From Ovis canadensis (taxonomy: Eukaryota > Chordata > Mammalia > Artiodactyla > Bovidae): DNA of 64,000 nt. The position numbers and the translations under genes were made by a program. The notes under the pieces were generated by a model. It saw only the letters and a list, made by a program, of their open reading frames with translations. It did not search any database and was not told the DNA's origin. Of the stretch, positions 53,690-64,000 are shown piece by piece; position 1 is the stretch's first letter; each line of letters opens with the position of its first letter. The stretch lies in assembly GCF_042477335.2 (NCBI RefSeq), contig NC_091245.1, positions 120,252,501 to 120,316,500 of the forward strand. Reading direction: 5' to 3'.

Positions 53690-56600
53690 GAATTGCCAAA
53701 GCAAGAGACATGTTTTGGGCACCTATCTCAAACATTGGGGAACTCATTTCTATAGTCCCTTTTAACCTGCAGCATCTTGCAGGATTCGAAAATAGGCATG
53801 CATCTAATTCATGAGATATAGTTGGGAGGGCAGAAGAGGAATGAGGAATCCACCAATGGGATGTATAGTAAGTGATCATTAATTGTGCGGTCATTTTTCC
53901 TAGAAACAGTTTTATAGGACGTGGACGTGATGCATCTTTTCTACGTGGATTATTAACATTACACATTGCAGTGAGCATGAATATACCAAGGCAAAAGGAA
54001 CAGACTTGAGCTCAAACCCAGACTTGCACATTAGCTGCTGTCAAAATACTGAATTAATTTGCTCACTTTCCTTCTACCACATCAGCCTGCAATTCAGTCA
54101 CTGATGGTGCTTCTCTCCCCTTCACTAGCTGAAGGAGAATGAGGCCTTAAAAAAAACACAGCTCAGCCTTTGTCCCATTTCCCTCTTTCCTTCTTCCTTT
54201 GCTCACTTTACTTTAGTCAGACTTAGTCCCTAGTTTCTGTGCTCAACAGGTCGTTGTCATCATCTAAGATGGTGCTGTCCTCATAGGCAAGAAGGCTGGT
54301 TGTGGCTCATTTTACCTTCTGGGCAAGCTCAAAGCTTCCTCTCTTATTTTACCCCTATAGGAAGGTTTCTGACATAGGCATAGACAATCAGTTGAGCATC
54401 CATTCTAGAAGAATGATCTTCTAGAGAGAGGATTGACAATATCCCTGGAACAACAGTTCTCTTTTTCTTTTCCTGATCTTCTTACCTTGAATTAGCTTCC
54501 AAATTGACCATCAATATTTAGAGACCCAAGTTCAGGGACTGAATTAACTGACAGGCCAGCTGAGCAGCTGCCCCCAGTGCCTGTTTATAAGGATCCAATT
54601 AACACAGATCTCTACACATGTCTTTTTTACTAACCTAAGTGGGAAATAAATAAATTTATCTCAATCATGTCAAGAAACTTTTTAAAACTCTCAGTCCTAA
54701 CAGTCCACTGAGTGGATGTTGAACAAGCATGTTAAAGCATCTCGGTATGAAGAGCCACCTAGTATTTCTCCAAACCTGAATTTGAGCCTGGTGAACACAT
54801 ACTAAAGATGTGGCCTAGTCTGCTTTTAGTTGAGTTCCTAGGCTAGAAAGACAGCAATGGTCCTCATAGTCTGTATGTGGACTAGCTCAGGGGAGGAAAT
54901 CCAAGAGAAGTCAAGGTCAAGACCTGCAGAAAGGCTTTTGCTTGCTGTGTCTCCAAGGATGTCTCCTTCAGGGTCCTGTGTTCAGGGAGGTGTCCACCTG
55001 AGAGTTCAGGATTCTGAATTCACCTGATTCCTGGTGTCCAGATTGTATTTTGGTAAATCACATTAATGAAAACTTTGTATCAGTTATAATGAGCTTGAAG
55101 GAATAGATGGGGTTTGAAGTATTAGGATCCCAAGTGTGACTTCTGAATTAGACCCAATCTAGGATGATAGGGTGGATTTCAGCCTTCCAGTCTCTGAATG
55201 ACATGAAAAGGTGTGTTTTATGTCAGTAAAGTCCTCAGAAGATGGCACGCCCAAAGTGGATGATGAGAGTTCAGTGGGGGAACTGTTTACAGAGGCATGG
55301 GCAGGGATAAGAGAGCAAACAGAAACAGCGAAGCACCCGCGTACCAGAAGAGTGGGATACTGATCCCGTCTTGGGACTGAGGGGGCAAAGTGAGGGAGCT
55401 GTTTCTAGAGCCAGCAAGAGCCATAACCACAGGAGGAGGGTCACCTAGCAACCTGGCAGGGGAGTGAGGAGAACTAATACCCTGACTTCTCTCTCCTCCT
55501 AAATATTGATCTCATGCTAGTAACTTTTTTTAGCCAAACCTAACTGTAATCCAGCAGGTGGGAAAACCCAGTAGTCTGGAGAAGAACAAAAGGTGAATCG
55601 GAAGGGGCGAACAGAGAATTACCAGCACAGATGTTAATACACTTACATGGAAAGGCCATCTCAGTAGAGCCTTTCTGATGATGTTTTAAATGACTGGGAG
55701 CAACATGCACTGAACACAACATTGATCCACCACTAAGAGTTAAGTAATGGCCGGAATAGGGTTTTAGCTACACAAAATCAGCTAGCTAATAGAGTCAGTG
55801 ATTTTGTTGTGTAGAAAAGAAAAAGAGGGGACAGATCTGAATTAATGTATCATCTACTTTTAAGTTATACAAAGAGCTCACTGGGAGACTTCCATGGTAA
55901 GGGAGAATAGTATACAGAAAGGGGCCCCGCAAGAGTGGAAATCCTGCATAAGATTTGGAGGTAGCTGGTAAGAGACAGAGAAGGCATTTTTTGACCTCCA
56001 AGGTCTGGAGGGGAAATGAAGTCATGGAGTCTGTGAAAAACAAGGTGGATCTGAAGCACCCGAGCAAGAAAGAGGAGACACACCCAAATTAGGTAATCCA
56101 AAAAGGAGTCATTTACAGAGGTGCAGACAGGATGGAGAGGTATAGTGTGCACCCTGAGGTTTAGGGTTAGGTGCCTGGGCCTGAAGAGTCAAGAGCAGAT
56201 GGATGATATCCAAGAATAAGGGCACAATTTCAGGCCAGTACACCAGTTATCCTGTGATATATCGTTGGCCCTGGGTTATGAAGACTGCTTTTAGTGTTTG
56301 GAAAATTACCAGAAGAGGGCATACGAATTTCTCTGGATTCCCTGAAACCTTTAGTCCTAGTGTTATTAGCCAATGGCAATTAAATAACTTCTTGCCACAA
56401 CCTGCTTAAAACACGCTAAACAGAATTGCCCTTGTGAGAAGAATCTTGAGTAAAAATTTATACCTAGCCTTAGGATCATCTGTCCTTATGAACTTTGGTT
56501 CAGGGCTCATGTTTTAAAGCACTATTTTCTGTGTCAGCTCCTGTTGCTAAGCAGGATGCCTTCCATCTTTTTCAGGTACCAACTAGAAACCACCTCCCCA

Positions 56601-57479
56601 TCCCTGCAACACACACACTCAAAAGTAAATTTCATGTAAAACCTTTAAGTCATGTCATCCCTCCAAATGTCTGCCAAAGTTAGTGTAAATCTATCCATGT
56701 GCATGTGAAGGTAGTTAACAATATAATTTTATTTCTATAGGTTCCAAACACCACTACTGTCATTTTTGGACATCATGGCCCCGCCTAGCATCTGTGAGCA
56801 GCTGTGCACACAGACCAGCTGCTGCAGCAACTGAGCCATCCCATTTCCAGCCATTCGGTCACCTCAATCCCAGGCGGACATGGCCTCTCATAGTGGGCAG
56901 AAGATCCACTTGGTTTAGATCTATCTGTGGCTAGGTTCCTGGAGGCAGAAGTTGGATCCAGCTTTGGTGGAAACCCAGAGCAGTGGCCATAACCAATAAT
57001 TCAGTTCAATTTAGCTCTGTTTGGTTAGGGTTAGAGTGAATGTCAGCCTTGTACCAACACTGGCCCAGGACACTGTGCTATTATCATCATTCTACAAGAA
57101 GTCATGGAAAACAGAGACAATCTCAAGTAAGAGAGAGTCCTAAATCCCTCAGGAGAAAGGTTTATGAAAAATTGCCCAGGTTAGAGAACAATCAAGGTCC
57201 CTGGGTCCAAGCTTAGTAGCCTGCCAGGCAGATAGGAAGAGCACCAACCTCTGAATCTTCAAAGCTCACAGCCAGCTCTGACACCTCCTTTCCCTCATCC
57301 CTCACCTGAGCCAGGTGATTCTGCTCTTTGCATGTGTTTTCCTCATTTTGTGATCACCACCATCTCCCCAAACCGGGACTCTGCCTAGCAATTGCAGCCT
57401 CATTTCCTTTCCGTCTAGTCTAGAACTGAATTAATCTTCAAGTTCACAATTCTGGTTCTTTATCTCCTTCTACTTAAGA
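53690..57479. other. Intergenic sequence downstream of STYXL2, no gene seen
   Basis: About 3.8 kb with no recognisable exon, RNA gene or young transposon. The open frames are short (under 100 codons) and unremarkable. It may contain ancient diverged repeats. Confidence 0.5.
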
Positions 57480-57850
57480 ATTCTAATGGCTCCCTATTGC
57501 CTATGAAACGAAGTTCAAATTTCTTCCCTTGGCATTTGAGAGCCGCCTTCCCCTCCACTTCCAGCCCTACCTACTGCTCCCTTCGTGTCCCGACTTCCGC
57601 CTCTGTGAGAGCAGCACACCATTGCATACACTCTTTTGTGCCCTTTCTCAGGCTTTCCTCTCTGCCTCAGGGCCCCCCATCCCACCCACCCTGCTATCCC
57701 CGTGCTCAGACACCTCCGTTCTCTGAGATTCTCCTCTATCAAAACCCTTCCAGCCACCCTGACCACATGCCTCTCTTCCTCCTCTGAAATCGCACAGTGT
57801 TTTGTTTGTGCCTGTCTTTGGCACTTACTACACTCTGCTTTTTATTATAG
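57480..57850 (+). mobile_element. Ancient L2 LINE fragment
   Basis: AATGGCTCCCTATTGCCTAT, then CCAGCCCTACCTACTGCTCC and TCAGGCTTTCCTCTCTGCCT match the conserved L2 3' region in order. Strongly diverged, predating the mammalian radiation. Confidence 0.65.
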
Positions 57851-58101
57851 GAATTTGGTACTTAAGGTTAAGAATGTCTACCTTACTTAAGGATTGATAG
57901 TACCTAAGGATTATTGTGGAGTTATACGAACTTGGTAAGTAAATTATACATTGGTATATGTAATTCTATAATAAAAACAACACATTATTGTTGTTATAGT
58001 TATCATTATAATAAACACAATGTGGTGACGTGGTTAAGCACACAGTTTTGGAATCTGATTGAAAAACCACCAACTTATTACATATTTACCATATTTCAAG
58101 C

Positions 58102-58384
58102 AAAGGAGATCGGTCCTGAGTGTTCTTTGGAAGGAATGATGCTAAAGCTGAAACTCCAGCACTTTGACCACCTCATATGAAGAGTTGACTCATTGGAAAA
58201 GACCCTGATGATGGGAGGGATTGGGGGCAGGAGGCGAAGAGGATGACAGATGGCATCACCGACTCGATGGACGTGAGTTTGAGTGAACTCCAGGAATTGG
58301 TGACGGACAGGGAGGTCTGGCATGCTGCGATTCATGGGGTCGCAAAGAGTCGGACACGACTGAGCGACTGAACTGAACTGAAGC
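58102..58384 (+). mobile_element. BovB LINE, 3' end fragment
   Basis: GAGATCGGTCCTGAGTGTTC through CGCAAAGAGTCGGACACGAC to the GACTGAACTGAACTGAA tail. Only the terminal ~280 bp. Confidence 0.92.
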
Positions 58385-58651
58385 ACTAAGCTGAGAGCTT
58401 CAAGCATGGGCTATCTACTTTATTCTCTTCAAAAATTTTAAACTTTATTTATTTACTTCAGTTTTTAAACATGTGTTGTGCTAAACACTATGCTGGGCAC
58501 TAAGAATTCAGCAGAAGTCAAAACAGGTGATAATTTGCCCTCAAGGAGCTAATAATTTTATTGAGAGCCATAGATGGTAAAAAGGGAATTTAGAATATTA
58601 TTTATATATTTATTATCTGTTTGCTTATTTGTCTGTCACTCTCTCCCTACT

Positions 58652-58967
58652 GGGCTTCCCTCATAGCTCTGTTGGTAAAGAATCTGCCTGCAATGCAGAA
58701 GACCCCAGGTTGATTCCTGGGTCGGAAGATCTGCTGGAGGAGTGATAGGCTACCCACTCCAGTATTCTTGGGCTTCCCTTGTGGCTCAGCTGGTAAAGAA
58801 TACTGCTGCAATGCAGGAGACCTATGTTCAATTCCTGGGTTGGGAAGATCCCCTGGAGAAGGGAAAGGCTACCCACTCTAGTATCTCTGGCCTGGAGAAT
58901 TCCGTGAACTATGTAGTCCATGGAGTTGCAAAGAGCCAGACACAACTAAGTGACTTTCACTTTCACT
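58652..58967 (+). mobile_element. Double-headed Bov-tA SINE, 13-bp TSD
   Basis: Two tRNA-like heads in tandem: the first unit stops after CACTCCAGTATTCTT and a second complete unit begins at GGGCTTCCCTTGTGGCTCAG (about 58770). The whole is flanked by exact CTCTCTCCCTACT at 58639-58651 and 58968-58980, so it moved as one dimer. Confidence 0.92.
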
Positions 58968-58980
58968 CTCTCTCCCTACT

Positions 58981-61369
58981 ACAGTGAAAGCTCCATGAGG
59001 CTGTTGTTTCCTGTTGTAACCCCAGCACTAGAAGCCAAGCCTAGCAAAAAGGTGACTCTCAATAGACAGTTATTATGGCTAAAAATAATAGTTCTCTGAA
59101 AGATGGTGGTCTGGAGTAGGGTGTTACCTTAGACATGGTGATTAGGGAAATATTTCTCTGATGTTTCAAAGAAACTGATAGGGACACTGATGCTCAGAGA
59201 GGTAAAATGATAAATTACCCAAGGCCACATGGCTGCTCTACATCAAATTCAAAATTCAAATTGAGGTCTGGTTTGAAAGTCCACACACCTTGCAGGATAG
59301 ATGACATCTCTAAAGAGCTCAGGACAGTGCCTGGCACACAACAATTGCTCAGTAAATATCTTTTACATCTTCTACTAAATTGTTAGTCTTTAAATCAATT
59401 TGTTTTAAAAGTGTGGAATTATTGATTGACTAGTGAATTAATGATTCAGCATGAATCAGTTTTAGGCCCCAAAGATGTCAATTTGTTTCTGTTAGTGACA
59501 CTTTTCCCTCTTTCTTCCCTTTCTCCACCCCCCTCTGATGAGTGGGCAAGTTGTTTAGGGAGTGATAGGAGAGAGAACATCACAGGATACTGGAGGTTGG
59601 AGGGAATTCCAGGCATCTCTGGGAGGCAGAGCAGCTCAGCCAGCTGCTTGGGAGAGCAACTCTCACTTCACCAACATTGACTGCTGGGCCAGAGTTGCTG
59701 GAAGCATTTCTCTCCAAGTCACAGTAACTCTGCAAATGCTTCAGTAGAGCCCAGTCTTGACAAATGTCCATACTCTCCAAACCAGAGCAGAAGCTGGGGA
59801 GGAGGGCTGGGAGGCAAAAGGAAAGCATCAGAGTAGTAACTGCTCCTGGCCCTGCTCTGTGCCAGCTGCCACCAGCCTGCTGTGACCTCGCTCACATGGG
59901 GCTGCTAAGAGCTGTTTGGGGAGAACCAGGCATTCCTGAAAGGAACACAGAGCAACAAAGGCCCCTGTAGCAGGCAAAAGGGCAGATAGCAGGCATGACT
60001 CACTGGACGTTGAGACCCTGTGGCTCAAATGGATCATTGCCTTATTAGCATTTCCCAAACAAGAAGAAAATGTAAACAAGCGCTCAGAGAGGAAGCAAGG
60101 CAATGGCTTCCTGTTTCCCCTCTCTCCCCACCAACACCACTGCCCCAGAGAACACAGAGCAAGAAAGTTCCCAGAGTTGTGTTGCTCTTATGGAACCCAT
60201 TCTGGGAAGCCGGCTGACCACCTCTCAGCTCCACTCCAGTTAGCCTACTGACCAACATAACAATCCTGCAAAGCTGGTATTAATATCCCCCTTTTACAGA
60301 TGGGAAGATCTGGCTGAAAAGAATTAAGTGATGTGCTCAGGATCACAATGTAAGTAAGGAAGCAGGGATTTGAACCTAGATATGTCTGACTTTAAGGCCA
60401 ATTTTTTCTACCACACCATTTTCCTTTAAAAAGATCTATGGCCAGGGAGGAATTAAAAGCACAATTGCAAAAAAACCTGAAATCAAATTGTAGGCTGCTG
60501 ACAGATTGACCATCCAGAAGATACAGTCCCTGAACAAAGCCCAAGCTCAGACTGGCTTTCCTCCATCCAGCATGTTAGCCTGCTCACTAATAATCAGTCC
60601 AGTGAGAAAGAGTTCCAGGAAGATGACAAGCCCAGAACCCCCAGGGACCGCTGTTAAATAGGAGCTTTACTTAAAGGATGGTATGTTCAAAGAGGTTGAG
60701 ATTTCCACACGCTTTCTCTTCTGACTCCCAGGAGAGAAGCTTTCATTCCAGGGAGTCACAATATTTGCGCATCTTTCAGACAGCTTTCTCTTTTTAAAGC
60801 TGCACAGCATAGGCGGTTGTGGAGCTCTCAATTTATTACAAAGGCTGCTGGGAGAGATGCAGAGAGCTGGAGGGTGTGTGTGTGAGAGAGAGAAAAAGAG
60901 AGCAGAGAGAGAGAAACAGAAGCAGACAAGAGATATTAGGCAAATCACTCATCCTCACAGTCCCTTAAACAGAAGAAACATGCCCCATCTTTGAGAGCAG
61001 TGCACTCAAGATGAATGAGGATTTCAGTTATTGAAACCAAGTCCCCCTAAGACCAAGTTCCTTTACTGAGTTTATGATGCCAACACCTGTTCAACTCCAG
61101 ATTGAGGAGTATCAAAAAAAGGGGGGTTGAAATGGAGCAGGACCCTGTGGTACCCCCTAGTATACAAAAGCCTTTACATGTCGCCTGTTTCTTATTTGTA
61201 GGGAAAAGGCTACAGCCTTCCTGACCTTCCCTGAGTTCCAAAGGGGAGATTCAGTTCCTAATTAGGGAAGAGAGGGAATGAAGAAACAGCGGGGTGGTCA
61301 GGAAACAGTAGTGTGGGATAAAGCAATGTCCTCCTTGAGGGGTATATGTAAGACCCATGGATCAAGCCT
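58981..61369. other. Intergenic sequence with MIR elements
   Basis: No gene seen. MIR-like cores are at about 59165-59285 (GATGCTCAGAGAGGTAAAAT ... CCAAGGCCACATGGCTG) and 60262-60420 (CCCCTTTTACAGATGGGAAG ... GGATTTGAACCTAGATATG), both + strand. The short open frames are not supported. Confidence 0.55.
60873..60916. repeat. (GT)n(GA)n simple repeat
   Basis: GTGTGTGTGTGAGAGAGAGA followed by AGAGAGCAGAGAGAGAG. Confidence 0.85.
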
Positions 61370-61425
61370 GTGCTCCCTGCAATGAAAGTGTGGATTCTTA
61401 ACCAGTGGACCGCCAGGGAAGTCCA
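61370..61425 (-). mobile_element. CHR SINE head fragment
   Basis: GGATTCTTAACCAGTGGACC and GCCAGGGAAGTCC are the reverse of a CHR tRNA-like head. Confidence 0.75.
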
Positions 61426-61691
61426 GTTTTAAGCAAAGTTTTAATCAATATATCTCGACCGGTTTTTTTCTACTGGAGCTAAGCCTCCCCGCTCCCCCAC
61501 CCCCACCCCCCCCCCACCCAGGTGGAGGCTGTAACTTGAGGCTGAGCACAAGTACTTAGACCTGCAGATTGGTTGGAATCAGATGGCTGATAATTGAGAT
61601 GTGACCCCCATTACCTTATCACCAACCAATCAGAAGAAAGTCACATGCCCTGCAGCCTTTCTCCCCCAGGTTTTGTCTAAACACTTCCCTG

Positions 61692-61986
61692 AGAGCTTCA
61701 CTAGTGGTTCAGTGGTAAAGAATCCACCTGCCAACGCAGGAGGCAAGGACTCGATCCCTGATCTGGGAAGATCCCACATGCCCATGCGACACAGCTATTG
61801 AGCCTGTGCTATAGAACCTACGAGTCACAGCTACTGAGCCCACGTGCCTAGAGGCCACGCTCCACAGGAGACACCACAATGAGAAGCCCAAGCACTGCAA
61901 TGAAGAGTAGCCCCTGCTCACCACAACTAGAGAACCCTCACAGCAACGAAGACCCAGCACAGCCAAAAATAAACAGATAAATAAAA
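61692..61986 (+). mobile_element. CHR-type tRNA SINE
   Basis: Diverged head (AGTGGTTCAGTGGTAAAGAA, ACTCGATCCCTGATCTGGGA), then ACTGAGCCCACGTGCCTAGA and the GCAACGAAGACCCAGCACAG end with an A-rich tail. ACACTTCCCTG occurs on both sides (about 61679-61690 and 62000-62010), a possible old TSD. Confidence 0.85.
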
Positions 61987-61989
61987 TGG

Positions 61990-62165
61990 TTTCTTAGAAG
62001 ACACTTCCCTGTGACTGTTAAGGAGTTTGAGCTTTTTGAACAAGAGCTGCCCATTCTCCTTGCTTGGGCCTTGCAATAAACCTTTCTTTTCTCCAAATTC
62101 CACTGTTTTGGTTTGCTTGCCCTCACTGTGCGTGAGGCACCCAAACCTGGGATCAACAACAGTAT
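61990..62165 (+). mobile_element. LTR-like 3' end (tentative)
   Basis: CTTGGGCCTTGCAATAAACC followed by CTTTCTTTTCTCC and GGTTTGCTTGCCCTCACTG resembles the R-U5 part of a mammalian endogenous-retrovirus LTR with its AATAAA signal. I cannot see the matching 5' end, which may be split by the CHR SINE, and no internal region is evident. Confidence 0.45.
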
Positions 62166-62190
62166 GAGCAAAATTCAGCCAAATAGGTTT

Positions 62191-62457
62191 GCTGCTGCTG
62201 CTAAGTCGCCCCAGTCGTGTCCAACTCTGTGCGACCCCATAGACGGCAGCCCACCAGGCTTCCCTGTCCCTGGGATTCTCCAGGCAAGAACACTGGAGTG
62301 GGTTGCCATTTCCTTCTCCAATGCATGAAAGTGAAAAGTGAAAGTGAAAGCGCTCAGTCGTGTCCAACTCTGTGCGACCCCATAGACAGCAGCCCACCAG
62401 GCTCCCCCGTCCATGGGATTTTCCAGGCAAGAGTACTGGAGTGGGGTGCCATTGCCT
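62191..62457 (-). mobile_element. BOV-A2 SINE (dimeric)
   Basis: Reverse of the AGCAGCAGC tail (GCTGCTGCTGCTAAGTCGCC), then two reverse monomers joined by GTGAAAAGTGAAAGTGAAAG. Little diverged. I see no clear TSD. Confidence 0.93.
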
Positions 62458-63284
62458 ATAGACAAACATTATATTTATTAATCAACAATACTTGGGACCT
62501 GCTATAAAAGATCACTCTAGTTGATTTCATCCATTCATTTCTTCTTTCAATTCACAAGCACAGATGGAGTTTTTACTAGGGGACAAGAATTTTTCTGGGT
62601 GCTGGAAATGGAAAGATGAATGAAACACAATGTCTTTCTCTGAAGAGTCTGAATACAGTCCAGCAGATTCTCTAATGAAAGGCACTTCAGAGCCCAGAGG
62701 CTACTTTGGCTTGAAATCCCAGTGTTAGAATCTTTCCTTTGAGTTAAGGCACCAGCTACAGTTACAGCTATAGTCTGTGAATTAAGGGTAGCTCAGTGGC
62801 ATGGATTAGCTAGTGTCCCTTTGAAATGAGACAGACACTGAGAAAGAAAGTTTTGATGGAGGAATATCAAAAGGTTCAAGAGTCTAAAAATTGTCAGTGG
62901 AATAACAAAGGACACGTGAGGCCATTTACAAATCAAAAAGAGGACCTCTTTCCACCTCTCTTCTCTGTTGTTTTATGTCTCTTAAGATACACACATCTTT
63001 GCACACAATGCAGTGAGCACAGCACTCTTTATGTTTTTTTAAAGTCTGTGTGTGTCAGCATTGTAGTCAAGCCAATCAATGTTTTTCGTTTGATCATGAA
63101 AATTGTGAAGTTTTAGGCAATAATGTTTCCTGGACGCAACAACACTGTTTCCAATGTGATTTCAAACTAGATGATTTTTCAAATTGTATTTATTATTATA
63201 AATAACTTCACCACCCCATGACAATAAACAGTATAAATCAAGTACTCTAAACTCTGGTCTTGTAGCCCTGATCTTCAGTGAAAT
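62458..63284. other. Intergenic sequence, no gene seen
   Basis: Nothing recognisable apart from short A/T-rich tracts. Confidence 0.5.
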
Positions 63285-63398
63285 CTCAGCTTTTTTTTTT
63301 TTTTTTTGAGTCTACAGTCTCTTTTCTTCAATCTGTATTGGAGGATAATTGATTTACAATGTTGTGTTAGTTTCAGGTGTACAGCAAAGTGAATCAAT

Positions 63399-63444
<46 letters not shown>

Positions 63445-64000
63445 CACACTCTTTTTTAGATTCTTTTCCCATATAGGCTGTTACAGAGTATTGACTGGAG
63501 TTCCCTATGCTATACAGGAGGTTCTTATTAATTATCAGTTTTATGTATCATAATGTATATATATCAATCCCAATCTCCCAACTGATTCCTCCTGCCCTTA
63601 CTCCCTGGTAGCCATAAGTCTGTTTTCCACATATGTAACTTTATTTCTATTTCGTAAATAAGTTGATTTGTACCATTTTTCAAGATTCCACATATAAGCA
63701 ATATTATATGGTATTTGTCTTTCTGTGTCTGACTTAAGTTCACTCAGTATGAGAAGCTCTAGATGCATCCACGTTGCTGCAAATGGCACTATTTTGTTCC
63801 TTGTACAGGCCACATCTTCCTCATCTATCCCTCTGCTGATGGGCGTCTAGGGTGCTTCCATGCCCGGCTATTGTAAACAGTGCTACAGGGGATGTTGTGG
63901 TGCTTGTCTCTTTTGGAATTATGGTTCTCCCTGGGTATGTGCCCAGGAGTGGGGTTGCTGGATCATATGGGGAGCTCTATTCTTTAGTTTTTTAAGGAAA
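63285..64000 (-). mobile_element. L1 3' UTR and ORF2 end, truncated by the window edge
   Basis: It begins with a T run (63290-63307, the reverse of the poly(A) tail), then the reverse of an L1 3' UTR (GGAGGATAATTGATTTACAA), and continues to the L1 3' region (CTGATGGGCGTCTAGGGTGC, GGTTGCTGGATCATATGGGG). It extends past position 64000. Confidence 0.88.
63402..63432. repeat. (CA)n microsatellite in the L1 3' UTR
   Basis: About 15 CA units followed by (TA)n. It lies within the - strand L1 3' UTR. Confidence 0.95.

Noticed and set aside
57497..57787. 96-codon + strand frame rich in Pro/Ser
   Set aside because: It falls within an ancient L2 fragment and shows no coding signature.

Overview
ORGANISM. 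The window is nuclear DNA from a pecoran ruminant (cattle, sheep, goat or a close relative; I cannot separate these by eye). The evidence is dense BovB (RTE-type) LINEs, tRNA-Glu-derived Bov-tA and BOV-A2 SINEs, cetartiodactyl CHR SINEs and a long bovine-type L1. There are no bacterial, CRISPR or organellar features. LAYOUT OF THE GENE. The only functional protein-coding gene I can support is STYXL2 (formerly DUSP27) on the + strand. It encodes a muscle-enriched dual-specificity-type pseudophosphatase. Four coding exons are visible with good splice sites and matching phases: 9888-9982, 18177-18408, 22151-22368 and the very large last exon from 49447 to the stop at 52304. A 3' UTR follows, with an ATTAAA signal at 52765-52770. 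Together these exons encode 1,133 residues. The first coding exon (a short N-terminus) and the promoter are not recognised here and are probably upstream of the window. The signature loop reads [10 protein letters not shown], so the catalytic cysteine position of the HCxxGxxR motif is serine while the arginine is kept. LAYOUT OF THE REPEATS. Introns and flanks are dominated by retrotransposons. Region 1-9.9 kb holds a twin-primed L1 with a 14-bp target-site duplication (TSD) and a head-to-head BovB pair. Intron 10.0-18.2 kb holds a tail-to-tail BovB inverted pair. Intron 18.4-22.15 kb holds an antisense processed pseudogene of DCTN5. The 27-kb intron 22.4-49.4 kb is built largely of nested insertions: a + strand BovB (23.7-38.6 kb) is split by a near-full-length L1 (12-bp TSD), and that L1 is split by a 3.45-kb - strand BovB (10-bp TSD) and two SINEs. 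A second nest at 42.6-47.7 kb is BovB inside BovB (8-bp TSD). Downstream of STYXL2 (52.8-64 kb) I see no gene, only SINEs, an old L2, MIRs, a BovB 3' end, an LTR-like end and an L1 that runs off the window. HOW IT FITS. The biology is one gene whose phosphatase-like fold is split over three large introns, while the retrotransposons explain most of the length. Adding the spans I assign, BovB alone makes up about a third of the window. No BovB or L1 copy has an intact reading frame. I found no convincing undescribed functional system. The best new-looking observations are structural: nesting order, exact TSDs, twin priming, inverted BovB pairs in the pre-mRNA, an in-frame reverse-transcriptase duplication, and the antisense DCTN5 retrocopy.
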